Shown here: one piece after another, positions 1-8,588 of the stretch
How the letters are laid out: each line of letters begins with the position of its first letter
Numbering within the stretch: the stretch's first letter is position 1
DNA from: Alloyangia mangrovi
GTDB lineage: Bacteria > Pseudomonadota > Alphaproteobacteria > Rhodobacterales > Rhodobacteraceae
Length of the DNA stretch: 64,000 nucleotides
Direction of reading: 5' to 3'
NCBI RefSeq assembly: GCF_002300555.2
Contig: NZ_NTHN02000014.1
Location: 33,338-97,337, forward strand
Notes under the pieces: model-generated
What the model saw: the letters and a program-made list of their open reading frames with translations, nothing else
What the model was told of the DNA's origin: nothing
The model's database searches: none
Program-made: the position numbers and the translations under genes

Positions 1-1041
1 GCGTAATAGGCGGCGTAGCTCTCGCGGTAGGCCTCGACCTGCGCGGGCAGGCTGGCCAGCACGGCGTCCAGATCCGGCTTGTTAGGGTCGAAATCCACCA
101 CCAGCGGCGCGATCTTGGTGCGCAGGAAGTGGTCCGGGCAGGAGGTGCCCATCGGGGCGAGGGTGTCCAGCGCGTGCGAGTTCACGAACTCCAGCACCGC
201 TTCCTGATCGTCGAAATGGCCGACCATGTGCTGGTTGCCCGATACCATGCCACGGATCGCCGGCATCAGCGCCGCCGCCACCTCGCGCCGCGCCTCGGGG
301 GCAAGGCTCTGCAGCTTGGCGCCGCCGAAGGCGGGAGTGCCCTCCGTCTTGGCCTCGAGCCAGCCGATGGCCTCGTTGATGATCTCGATGGTGGTGGCGT
401 AGCAGTCCTCGGCGGTGTCGCCCCAGGTGAAGAGCCCATGGCTCTCCAGCACGACGCCGTCTGCCTCGGGGTTATCGAGGCAGAATTTCTCGAGCCACAG
501 GCCCAGTTCGTAACCGGGGCGCTTCCAGGGCAGCCAGCCGATGCGCTCGCCGAAGATCTCGCGGGTCAGAGCCCTGGAGTCTTTCGAGGCGGCAATGGCG
601 ATGATCGCGTCGGCGTGCATGTGGTCGACATGGGCGCGCGGCACGTAGGCGTGCAGGGGGGGTGTCGATGGAGGCGGCGCGCGGGTTCAGATTGTAGGTG
701 CAATGCGGCAGGTAGCCGACCATCTCGTCTTCGAACTCGACCCCGCGATAGACCCCCTTAAGCGCCCGCAGCTTGTCCATGTAGAGGGTCGAGAACCCGT
801 CCAGCTTCATCGAGCCGACGTCGCCGCCCGAACCTTTCACCCAAAGCACCTCGACCTGATCGCCGGTAAGCGGGTCGCGCTCCAGAACCTTGGCCGAGGT
901 GTTGCCGCCGCCGTAGTTGGTGATTCGCTTGTCCGACCCCAGAAGGTTGGACCGGTAGAGCAGCTTTTCCGGCTCGCTCATCCCCGCAGCCTTGCCGCTA
1001 TCCCACAGATTTTGCAGGCGGTCCTTGGCCCGTGTCAGCAT
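1..1041 (-). CDS. rhaD: Bifunctional rhamnulose-1-phosphate aldolase / lactaldehyde dehydrogenase, partial and frameshifted
   Basis: This is the N-terminal half of the fused aldolase/short-chain dehydrogenase that splits L-rhamnulose-1-phosphate and oxidises lactaldehyde. The start at 1041 follows a GGAGG ribosome site. The class II aldolase signature NYGGGNTSAK and the later HVDHMHADA metal-binding motif are visible, but they lie in different frames. A run of seven G at 656-662 where six are expected shifts the frame after SIDTP. Removing one G gives SIDTPLHAYVPRAHVDHMH and an open frame to the window edge, so the gene is truncated on the left and its dehydrogenase domain is not seen. It diverges from rhaR, as in rhizobial rhamnose loci. 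The frameshift may be a sequencing error (see findings). Confidence 0.88.
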
Positions 1042-1228
1042 GGTGATCCTCCATTGTCGCGGTCCGGAATGGCCGCCTCCTCGCCCTGAAAGCTGCGGCT
1101 CGCCCTGCGATCTGTCAACCAGAAACGATCAAAAACGATCATGCGGCAGCGCAGCATGATTGAAACTGAAAAAACATGATTGACTTGAGGGGGGGATTCG
1201 TCCAATCTGAACCGAACGGGAGGACCAG
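1042..1228. promoter_or_regulatory. Divergent rhaD/rhaR control region with phased repeats
   Basis: This 187-base gap separates two divergent starts. It contains AAACGATC twice (1123-1130 and 1133-1140, starts 10 bases apart) and CATGATTGA twice (1155-1163 and 1175-1183, starts 20 bases apart). The second AAACGATC followed by ATG faces the first CATGATT as an imperfect inverted repeat. Spacing by whole helical turns suggests binding sites for the neighbouring DeoR-type repressor RhaR. That assignment is an inference from position. Confidence 0.55.
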
Positions 1229-2029
1229 ATGCACGAAACGGAACGCCACAGGATCATTCTTTCCGCCGTCCAGGAGCGGCCGATCGTGACCGTGTCCGAG
1301 CTCGTGGCGCTGACCGGCACCTCCGAGGCGACGATCCGGCGCGACATCGCCACGCTGCATGGCGCCAAGCGGCTGCGCCGGGTGCGCGGCGGCGCCGAGG
1401 CGCTGACCCCGCCGCCGCTGCCGGGGCTGGCCGGACGGCCCTTCGCGGTGAGCCAGTCGATCAACATCGACCAGAAGCAGGCCATCGCCCGCGAGGCCGT
1501 GGCGCTTTGCGACGACGGCGAGGCGATCATCATCAACGGCGGGACGACGACCTTCCAGATGGTCCACCCGCTGGCCAACCGCCGGCTGCAGGTGCTGACC
1601 AACAGTTTCCCGATCGCCGAGCACCTGCTGAAGAACTCCAAGAACACGGTGATGCTGCCCGGCGGCGCGCTCTACCGCGAGCAGAACATCATCCTGTCGC
1701 CCTTCGCCAATGACATGACGCGGCACTATTACGCCAAGCGCATGTTCATGGGCGCCCATGCGCTTGGGCCGATCGGCCTGATGGAGGCCGACCCGCTGCT
1801 GATCCAGGCAGAGGAAAAGCTCATCGACCAGGCCGACGAGCTGGTCGTGCTGGTGGACAGCACGAAGTTCGACAACCGCTCGAGCCTCGTGCTCTGCCCG
1901 CTCGAACGCATCGACATCGTCATCACCGATGACGGGATTTCCGACCGCACCGCCTCGATGCTGGAGGCAGCCGAGATCCGGCTGATCGTGGCGCAGACGG
2001 GACGGGCAAGAACCGCCGGGGCCGGGTGA
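1229..2029 (+). CDS. rhaR: DeoR-family transcriptional regulator of rhamnose catabolism
   Basis: The 266-residue protein has an N-terminal DeoR helix-turn-helix (about residues 5-55, with the signature GTSEATIRRDIATL) and a C-terminal DeoR sensor domain of the ribose-phosphate isomerase-like fold that usually binds a sugar phosphate. GGAGG precedes the ATG. It heads rhaSTPQUK and diverges from rhaD, matching the rhizobial rhaR arrangement. It probably represses both directions from the 1042-1228 region until a rhamnose intermediate appears. The effector is not shown by the sequence. Confidence 0.88.
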   Translation: MHETERHRIILSAVQERPIVTVSELVALTGTSEATIRRDIATLHGAKRLRRVRGGAEALTPPPLPGLAGRPFAVSQSINIDQKQAIAREAVALCDDGEAIIINGGTTTFQMVHPLANRRLQVLTNSFPIAEHLLKNSKNTVMLPGGALYREQNIILSPFANDMTRHYYAKRMFMGAHALGPIGLMEADPLLIQAEEKLIDQADELVVLVDSTKFDNRSSLVLCPLERIDIVITDDGISDRTASMLEAAEIRLIVAQTGRARTAGAG

Positions 2030-2075
2030 CCGCCCGGCACGATACGTGACCGCTCATAAATTCAGGGAGGATACC

Positions 2076-3074
2076 ATGGGCATTACGAGACGACTTTTCG
2101 GAGGATGCGCGCTGGCCGCGATGATGCTGGCCGGCGGCGCCGCGCAGGCGCAGGACAACGTGCGCATCGCGCTGGTGGTCAAGGCGCTCGGCATCGGCTT
2201 CTTCGAGGCCGCGGCCAAGGGCGCCGAGGAAGCCGCCAAGGAGCTGGGCAACGTCGAGGTGATCTACACCGGCCCCACCGACACCACCGCCGAGGGCCAG
2301 ATCGAGGTGATCAACTCGCTGATCGCGCAGAACGTCGATGCGATCGCCGTCTCGGCCAATGATACCGATGCGCTTGTGCCCGCCCTGAAGAAGGCGATGC
2401 AGCGCGGCATCACCGTGATCTCCTGGGACAGCGGCGTCGCGCCCGAGGGGCGGCAGCTCCACCTCAACCCCTCGTCGAACCCGCTGATCGGCAACATGAT
2501 CATCAAGCTTGCCGCCGACAACCTGCCCGAGGGCGGCAAGGTTGCGGTGCTTTCGGCCACCACCACCTCGACCAACCAGAACATCTGGATCGAGGAGATG
2601 AACAAGGTGATGGGCAACTACCCGGGCATCGAGGTGGTGGGCACGGTCTATGGCGACGATCTCGCCGATAAGTCGTACCGCGAGGCGCAGGGCCTGATGC
2701 AGACCTACCCGGATCTCGACGCGATCATCGCGCCGACCTCGGTCGGCATCGTCGCCGCCGCCCGCGCCGTCGAGGACGCCGGCAAGGTGGGGCAGGTGAA
2801 CGTCACCGGCCTCGGCCTGCCGTCCGAGATGGCCGGCGCGATCGAGAGCGGCGCGTCGAAGAGCTTTGCCATCTGGAACCCGATTGATCTGGGTTACTCG
2901 GCGACCTACCTCGCCTACGAGCTGGCCACCGGCGATGCCGAGGCCGCCCCGGGCGCCGAGATCCCCATGGGCCGCATGGGCAAGCTGACCCTCGATGACA
3001 ACAACGAGGGCGCGATGGCCGATCCCTTCGTCTACGACGAAAGCAATATCGACGAGTTCAAGAGCATCTTCTGA
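2076..3074 (+). CDS. rhaS: Rhamnose ABC transporter, periplasmic substrate-binding protein
   Basis: The protein is a CUT2-type periplasmic sugar-binding protein (Peripla_BP_4 fold) of 332 residues. I chose the ATG at 2076, preceded by GGGAGGA, over an in-frame GTG 30 bases upstream because it places the signal peptide at the N terminus (ITRRLFGG, then a hydrophobic stretch, cleavage near AQAQDN). The motif SANDTDALVPALKKA is typical of the family. It delivers rhamnose to RhaPQ in the inner membrane, with RhaT supplying ATP hydrolysis. It lies 46 bases after rhaR. Confidence 0.9.
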   Translation: MGITRRLFGGCALAAMMLAGGAAQAQDNVRIALVVKALGIGFFEAAAKGAEEAAKELGNVEVIYTGPTDTTAEGQIEVINSLIAQNVDAIAVSANDTDALVPALKKAMQRGITVISWDSGVAPEGRQLHLNPSSNPLIGNMIIKLAADNLPEGGKVAVLSATTTSTNQNIWIEEMNKVMGNYPGIEVVGTVYGDDLADKSYREAQGLMQTYPDLDAIIAPTSVGIVAAARAVEDAGKVGQVNVTGLGLPSEMAGAIESGASKSFAIWNPIDLGYSATYLAYELATGDAEAAPGAEIPMGRMGKLTLDDNNEGAMADPFVYDESNIDEFKSIF

Positions 3075-3146
3075 TCCGCTCCTGACCTGAGCCCCGGCGC
3101 GCGCTTGCGCCGGGGTCCCACCCAAACCCACCAATCGGGGGCCTCG

Positions 3147-4691
3147 ATGCAAGTCAGCCTCACCACCCCGCCCGTCGCGCATGTGACGGCCGATGCCGCG
3201 CCTGTGCTGCGGCTCGAGGGGATCACCAAGACATTCCCGGGGGTCAAGGCCCTCGACGGCGTCACGCTCGAGCTCTACCCGGGCCAGGTCACCGCGCTGG
3301 TGGGCGAGAACGGCGCGGGCAAGTCGACCATCGTCAAGACGCTGACCGGCATCTACCAGCCCGACGGCGGCACGATTTCCCTTGGCGGGGCGCCGGTGCA
3401 CTTCGCCACCGCGCAGGATGCCACCGCTGCGGGCATCACCGCGATCCACCAGGAGACGGTGCTCTTCGACGAACTCAGCGTCGCCGAAAACATCTTCATC
3501 GGCCACGCGCCGCGCACAAGGTTCGGCCTCATCGACTGGCCGAAGATGCGCCGTGATGCGCAGGAGATCCTGTCCCGCATCGACGCCGATCTCGATCCCG
3601 ACATGCCGCTGCGTGAGCTTGGCATCGCCTCGAAGCACCTCGTGGCCATCGCCCGGGCGCTCTCGGTCGACGCCCGCGTCGTCATCATGGACGAGCCCAC
3701 CGCCGCGCTGTCGCACAAGGAGATCGAGGAGCTTTACGAGCTGGTCGAGCGGATGCGCGCCGAGGGCCGCGCGATCCTCTTCATCTCCCACAAATTCGAC
3801 GAGATCTTCCGCATCGCCGACCGCTACACCGTCTTCCGCGACGGCCAGCACGTCGGCTCGGGTCTGATCTCCGAGGTGGACGAGGCCGAGCTGGTGCGCC
3901 TCATGGTCGGCCGCTCGGTCGACCAGATCTTCCCGCAGCGCGCCCACAATATCGGCGACGAGGTGCTGAAGGTGGTGGGCTACGCCCATCCCACCGAGTT
4001 CGACGAGATCAATTTCACCCTGCGCCGCGGCGAGATCCTCGGCTTCTACGGGCTGGTCGGGGCAGGGCGCTCGGAACTCATGCAGGCGCTCTTCGGCGTG
4101 ACGAAACCTTCCAAGGGCGCGGTGCGCATCGACGGGCAGGTGCGGGTGATCCGCTCGCCCGCCGAGGCGGTCGAGAACGGCATCGTCTACGTGCCCGAGG
4201 ACCGCGGCCGGCAGGGGGCGGTGATCGGCCTGCCGATCTTCCAGAACGTCACGCTGCCCTCGCTGGCGCAGACCTCGCGCCACGGCTTCCTGCGCCTGTC
4301 CGAAGAGTTCGCCCTCGCGCGCGAGTATACGGAACGGCTTGACCTGCGCGCCGCCGCGCTCGACCAGGACGTCGGGACCCTGTCGGGCGGCAACCAGCAG
4401 AAGGTGGTGATCGCCAAGTGGCTGGCGACGAAACCCAAGGTCATCATCCTCGACGAGCCCACCAAGGGTATCGACATCGGCTCCAAGGCCGCCGTTCACG
4501 GCTTCATGGCCGAGCTCGCGGCGCAGGGCCTGTCGGTGATCATGGTCAGCTCCGAGATCCCCGAGGTGCTGGGCATGTCCGATCGGGTCATCGTCATGCG
4601 CGAGGGGCTGATCGCCGCCGAGCTGGAGGGCGAGGCGCTTACCCCCGAGAACCTCGTGCGCCACGCCGCCGGCATCGGGGCCCGGCCATGA
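3147..4691 (+). CDS. rhaT: Rhamnose ABC transporter ATP-binding protein (two ABC domains)
   Basis: This 514-residue protein has two fused ABC domains, as in CUT2 sugar importers. The first carries Walker A GENGAGKST and Walker B VVIMDEPTAAL. The second has a degenerate Walker A (GLVGAGRSEL), a clear signature LSGGNQQKVV and Walker B VIILDEPTKG. Loss of one canonical site is normal for this family. I start it at the ATG at 3147, since upstream in-frame codons encode no domain sequence. It energises rhamnose uptake with RhaS, RhaP and RhaQ. Confidence 0.9.
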   Translation: MQVSLTTPPVAHVTADAAPVLRLEGITKTFPGVKALDGVTLELYPGQVTALVGENGAGKSTIVKTLTGIYQPDGGTISLGGAPVHFATAQDATAAGITAIHQETVLFDELSVAENIFIGHAPRTRFGLIDWPKMRRDAQEILSRIDADLDPDMPLRELGIASKHLVAIARALSVDARVVIMDEPTAALSHKEIEELYELVERMRAEGRAILFISHKFDEIFRIADRYTVFRDGQHVGSGLISEVDEAELVRLMVGRSVDQIFPQRAHNIGDEVLKVVGYAHPTEFDEINFTLRRGEILGFYGLVGAGRSELMQALFGVTKPSKGAVRIDGQVRVIRSPAEAVENGIVYVPEDRGRQGAVIGLPIFQNVTLPSLAQTSRHGFLRLSEEFALAREYTERLDLRAAALDQDVGTLSGGNQQKVVIAKWLATKPKVIILDEPTKGIDIGSKAAVHGFMAELAAQGLSVIMVSSEIPEVLGMSDRVIVMREGLIAAELEGEALTPENLVRHAAGIGARP

Positions 4692-4713
4692 GCTCGGCAC
4701 CGTTCGCTCTCCA

Positions 4714-4777
4714 TTCTTCTAGGTCCAAATATCCCGGGGGTGAATTGGCCGTCAGGCCAAGAGGGGGCAGCGCCCCC
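4714..4777. repeat. Dispersed Rhodobacterales-type intergenic element, copy 1
   Basis: The element occupies the 115-base gap between rhaT and rhaP. It has a conserved 27-base head (TTCTTCTAGGTCCAAATATC, then CCGGGGG), a hairpin TTGGCC-GTCA-GGCCAA at 4745-4760, and a GC hairpin GGGGGC-AGC-GCCCCC at 4763-4777. A second copy lies at 63111-63167 with one mismatch in the head and a different but still self-complementary first hairpin. It sits inside an operon, so it may act at the mRNA level between rhaT and rhaP. Confidence 0.75.
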
Positions 4778-4806
4778 AGTCGCCCTCCGTCACAGGGAGC
4801 CGCCAC

Positions 4807-5787
4807 ATGACATCCTTCCTGAGATCCCGCGAAGCCATCCTCGCTGCCGCGATCCTCGCGCTTCTCGTGCTGATCTCCAGCCGCTTCCCGGCCTTCGTCG
4901 AGCCCGGCAACCTCGCCCGCGTTTTCACCGACACCTCGCCGCTGATCCTGCTGGCGCTGGGGCAGACGGTGGTGATCCTCACCCGCTGCATCGACCTTTC
5001 GGTGGCGGCCAATCTCGCGCTCACCGGCATGGTCTGCGCCATGCTCAACGCCGCCTACCCGGGGGTGCCGGTGGCGGTGATCCTGATCCTCGCGCTCGGC
5101 ATGGGCGCGGTGATGGGGATGATCAACGGGCTGATGGTCTGGAAGCTGAAGATCCCGCCCATCGTGGTGACGCTGGGCACGATGACCATTTACCGCGGCC
5201 TCATCTTCGTCCTCTCGGGGGGCGCCTGGGTCAACGCGCATGAAATGAGCGCCGCCTTCACCGGCTTCCCGCGCGTCGATATTCTCGGCCTGCCGGTGCT
5301 CGCCTGGATCGCCATCCTGGTCACCGGGCTATTCTTTCTCGGCATCGCCCGCACACCGCTCGGCCGCGCGTTCTACGCCGTGGGCGGCAACCCGCATGCG
5401 GCGGTCTATACCGGCATCGACGTCGGCAGGACGCAGTTCATGGCCTTCACCATCTCCGGCATGCTGGCGGGGCTGACGGGGTATCTCTGGGTCGCCCGCT
5501 ACTCGGTGGCCTATGTCGACATCGCCGGCGGCTTCGAGCTCGAGGTGGTGGCGGCCTGCGTCATCGGCGGCATCTCGATTGCCGGCGGGGCGGGGACCAT
5601 CCTCGGCACGCTGCTCGGCGCGCTCTTCCTCGGCATAGTCAAGAACGCCCTGCCGGTGGTCGACATCTCGCCGTTCTGGCAGCTCGCCATCTCGGGCACG
5701 GCGATCATCGTCGCGGTGGCCTTCAACAGCCGCTCCGGCCGCAGCAAGGGCCGCATCATCCTCAAGCGCGCGGAGGGCCACGCATGA
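4807..5787 (+). CDS. rhaP: Rhamnose ABC transporter permease 1
   Basis: This is a CUT2 inner-membrane permease of 326 residues with many hydrophobic helices. Family motifs include [12 protein letters not shown], the cytoplasmic-loop stretch [15 protein letters not shown] and the [15 protein letters not shown] segment near the C terminus. Its stop overlaps the start of rhaQ in an ATGA arrangement, indicating translational coupling. It pairs with RhaQ to form the rhamnose channel. The P and Q names follow the rhizobial gene order only. Confidence 0.87.
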   Translation: MTSFLRSREAILAAAILALLVLISSRFPAFVEPGNLARVFTDTSPLILLALGQTVVILTRCIDLSVAANLALTGMVCAMLNAAYPGVPVAVILILALGMGAVMGMINGLMVWKLKIPPIVVTLGTMTIYRGLIFVLSGGAWVNAHEMSAAFTGFPRVDILGLPVLAWIAILVTGLFFLGIARTPLGRAFYAVGGNPHAAVYTGIDVGRTQFMAFTISGMLAGLTGYLWVARYSVAYVDIAGGFELEVVAACVIGGISIAGGAGTILGTLLGALFLGIVKNALPVVDISPFWQLAISGTAIIVAVAFNSRSGRSKGRIILKRAEGHA

Positions 5788-6785
5788 CCGACATCGCCGA
5801 CCATCAGCAGGCCCCCCGCCGCATCCCCGACCGGCTGCAGGGCCCCGGCGCGCGGCTGCTGAAAAGCTGGGAGCTGCTGCTCTTCCTCGTCGCCGTGGCG
5901 ATCTTCACCGCCAACAGCTTCGCCTCGCCCTATTTCCTCAACGCCTGGAACCTCAGCGACGCGACCTTCAACTTCACCGAAAAGGCGATGATCGCCTTTG
6001 CCATGGCGCTCTTGATCATCGCCGGCGAGATCGACCTCTCGGTCGCTTCGATCATCGCGCTCTGCTCCACTGCCATGGGGGCCGCCGTGCAATACGGTGC
6101 GGGCACGCCCGAGCTCGTGCTTATCGGTCTTGTCACGGGGCTCGCCTGCGGCGCCTTCAACGCCGTGCTGGTGACCAAGATGGGCCTGCCGTCCATCGTG
6201 GTCACCATCGGCACGATGAGCCTCTTCCGCGGCATTTCCTACATCGTGCTCGGCGACGGCGCCTACCGCGGCTACCCGGCGGAGTTCGCCTACTTCGGCC
6301 AGGGCTACGTCTTCTGGGTGATCTCCTTCGAGTTCGTGCTCTTCGCGCTCTTGGCGGTGCTCTACTACGTCCTGCTGCACCGGACCAACTTTGGCCGCAT
6401 GGTCTATGCCATCGGCAACAATGCCACCGCCGCCAGCTTCTCGGGGATCCGGGTGGCGCGGGTGAAGTTCATCCTCTTCCTGCTCACCGGGCTCATGTCG
6501 GGCATCGCGGCGATCTGCCTGACCTCGCGGCTCGGTTCGACGCGGCCCTCCATCGCCTTCGGCTGGGAGCTCGAGGTGGTGACCATGGTGGTGCTCGGCG
6601 GCGTGTCGATCCTCGGCGGCTCGGGCTCGATCCCCGGCGTGGTGATCGCCGCCTTCGTCATGGGGCTGGTGACCTTCGGGCTCGGGCTGCTGAACGTGCC
6701 GGGCATTGTCATGTCGATCTTCATCGGCCTGCTGCTCATCGGCGTGATCGCCCTGCCGCGGCTCTGGGCCATGTGGAGGCACTGA
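5784..6785 (+). CDS. rhaQ: Rhamnose ABC transporter permease 2
   Basis: This second CUT2 permease has 333 residues. It shares the [26 protein letters not shown] and [14 protein letters not shown] motifs with RhaP and has similar helix spacing. It starts four bases before the end of rhaP, and its own TGA overlaps the rhaU ATG. With RhaP it should form the heterodimeric membrane part of the importer. Because it is a paralogue of RhaP, the two names could be exchanged without consequence. Confidence 0.87.
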   Translation: MTDIADHQQAPRRIPDRLQGPGARLLKSWELLLFLVAVAIFTANSFASPYFLNAWNLSDATFNFTEKAMIAFAMALLIIAGEIDLSVASIIALCSTAMGAAVQYGAGTPELVLIGLVTGLACGAFNAVLVTKMGLPSIVVTIGTMSLFRGISYIVLGDGAYRGYPAEFAYFGQGYVFWVISFEFVLFALLAVLYYVLLHRTNFGRMVYAIGNNATAASFSGIRVARVKFILFLLTGLMSGIAAICLTSRLGSTRPSIAFGWELEVVTMVVLGGVSILGGSGSIPGVVIAAFVMGLVTFGLGLLNVPGIVMSIFIGLLLIGVIALPRLWAMWRH

Positions 6786-7099
6786 TGGAGAAATATGCCT
6801 TCCGCATGGAGCTGAACCCCGGCTGCGCCGAGGAATACAAGCGCCGACACGACGCGATCTGGCCCGAGCTTGTCACGCTGCTGAAAGAGGCGGGCGTCGA
6901 GGATTACTCGATCCACCTCGATCCCGAGACGGGCCATCTCTTCGGCGTGCTCTGGCGGCGCGAGGATCATGGCATGGATGCGCTGCCGCAGACCGAGGTC
7001 ATGCAGCGCTGGTGGGCGCATATGGCCGACATCATGCGCACTCATGCGGACAACGCGCCGGTCGCCGTGCCGCTCGAGCCCATGTTTCACATGAAATGA
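6785..7099 (+). CDS. rhaU: L-rhamnose mutarotase
   Basis: The enzyme interconverts alpha and beta anomers of L-rhamnose in the cytoplasm. It has 104 residues, the usual family length, when read from the ATG at 6785, which overlaps the rhaQ stop as TGATG. An upstream in-frame ATG at 6773 is inside rhaQ and not needed. Conserved features are the [14 protein letters not shown] segment holding the catalytic Tyr and His, and the [11 protein letters not shown] motif. The N-terminal [11 protein letters not shown] strand matches E. coli RhaM. Confidence 0.93.
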   Translation: MEKYAFRMELNPGCAEEYKRRHDAIWPELVTLLKEAGVEDYSIHLDPETGHLFGVLWRREDHGMDALPQTEVMQRWWAHMADIMRTHADNAPVAVPLEPMFHMK

Positions 7100-7106
7100 G
7101 GCCGCG

Positions 7107-8522
7107 ATGACCAAGCCGCCCCGCCCGAGCCCCCGTCACGTTGCCGTCTGGGACATCGGCAAGACCAATGCCAAGCTCGCGGTCGTCGACATGGCCAGCA
7201 TGTCCGAGATCGGCGTACGGACCCTGCCGAACAGGGTGCTCCGTGACGGCCCCTATCCGCATTACGACATCGAGCGCCTCCGGGCCTTCCTGTTGAACGG
7301 CCTCGCCGAGCTTCAGGCCGAACACGGGATCGACGCGATCAGCGTCACCACCCATGGCGCCTCGCTGGTGCTGCTCGACGGGGCAGGGGCGCTGGCCTGC
7401 CCGGTGCTGGATTACGAGCATGACGGCCCGGACCGGCTGGCAGAGGCCTATGACGCGCTTCGCCCCGAGTTCGCCGTCACCGGCTCACCGCGCCTGCCGA
7501 TGGGGCTCAACGCGGGCGCGCAGCTGCACTGGCTGCTGGAGACGCAGCCCGGGCTGCGCGACCGGCTCGCGCAGGTGGTGACCTATCCGCAGTATTGGTC
7601 GGGGCTGCTCACCGGGCGGTTCGGCTGCGAGTACACGTCGCTCGGCTGTCACACCGACCTGTGGCAACCGCGCGAGGGCAGCTTCTCGCCGCTCGTCGCG
7701 GCACTGGGGCTCGAGAGTAAGATGGCACCGCTCGCCCATGCGGGCGATGTGGCCGGGACTCCGCTGCCGGAGATCGCCGCCCGCACCGGCATCGCACCCC
7801 AGACGCCCGTGCTCTCGGGCATCCACGATTCCAACGCCTCGCTTCTGCCGCACCACAAGGCTTTGGCTCAGCCCTTTGCCGTGGTCTCGACCGGCACCTG
7901 GGTGATCTCCATGGCCGTTGGCGGCGCGCAGGTGCCGCTCGATCCGGCGCGCGACCTGCTGATCAACGTGAACGCGCTCGGTGGCCCGACCCCCTCGGCG
8001 CGCTTCATGGGAGGGCGCGAGTACGAGATGCTGAAGCCCGAGACCGGGCCCCACTCCGATCGCGACGTGAGTGCGGTCCTGCAAAGGCGGGCAATGCTGC
8101 TGCCCTCGGTCGAGACCTCATCCGGCCCGTTCCCCGGACGGCACGGCGACTGGACCGAGGCGCTCTCGCCCGGCGAGAAATCCGTGGCGCTGGCCTTTTA
8201 CCTTGGCTTGATGACCGCCGAATGCCTGTCGCTGATCGGCGCCGAGGGGTCGGTGGTGGTCGAGGGTCCCCTTGCCCGCAACACGCTGCTGCTCGACATG
8301 CTCGCTGCGGCGACGGGGCGCGAGGTGGCCTGTTCCGCCTCGGCCACCGGCACCAGCATCGGTGCGGCGCTGCTGGCGGCAGGCGGGGCCCCGGCCAGCG
8401 CGCTGCAGTCGCATGAGGTGACCTCGGGCCGGGAGGCGCTGGAAAATTACGCTGCGGCATGGCGTGCGGTGGTCCGGCAGGAACCGACCGGGGGGTCTTT
8501 CACCCGCCGCGCAAACGGCTAG
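7107..8522 (+). CDS. rhaK: Rhamnulokinase (FGGY family)
   Basis: This 471-residue FGGY-family sugar kinase would phosphorylate L-rhamnulose. The N-terminal ATPase-fold motif DIGKTNAKLAVVD (about residues 13-25), the TTHGASLVLLD segment and the phosphate-binding STGTWVISMAV motif are all present. It ends the rhaRSTPQUK series and lies seven bases after rhaU. In Rhizobium leguminosarum RhaK is also needed for rhamnose uptake, so a dual role is possible here. No isomerase gene is visible; rhaI would be expected beyond rhaD, outside the left edge. Confidence 0.9.
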   Translation: MTKPPRPSPRHVAVWDIGKTNAKLAVVDMASMSEIGVRTLPNRVLRDGPYPHYDIERLRAFLLNGLAELQAEHGIDAISVTTHGASLVLLDGAGALACPVLDYEHDGPDRLAEAYDALRPEFAVTGSPRLPMGLNAGAQLHWLLETQPGLRDRLAQVVTYPQYWSGLLTGRFGCEYTSLGCHTDLWQPREGSFSPLVAALGLESKMAPLAHAGDVAGTPLPEIAARTGIAPQTPVLSGIHDSNASLLPHHKALAQPFAVVSTGTWVISMAVGGAQVPLDPARDLLINVNALGGPTPSARFMGGREYEMLKPETGPHSDRDVSAVLQRRAMLLPSVETSSGPFPGRHGDWTEALSPGEKSVALAFYLGLMTAECLSLIGAEGSVVVEGPLARNTLLLDMLAAATGREVACSASATGTSIGAALLAAGGAPASALQSHEVTSGREALENYAAAWRAVVRQEPTGGSFTRRANG

Positions 8523-8588
8523 GGTGCGCGCAAGCGAGGCGGTTTCCGCCCAGCCATGCGCGATTTCCCGAATGCGAGAGGTTTTCCC

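Noticed and set aside
1923..4700. A 925-codon open frame on the minus strand opposite rhaS and rhaT
   Set aside because: It has a repetitive Asp/His/Gly/Arg-rich composition typical of antisense frames in GC-rich genes and no domain; the plus-strand genes have clear motifs, spacing and ribosome sites.
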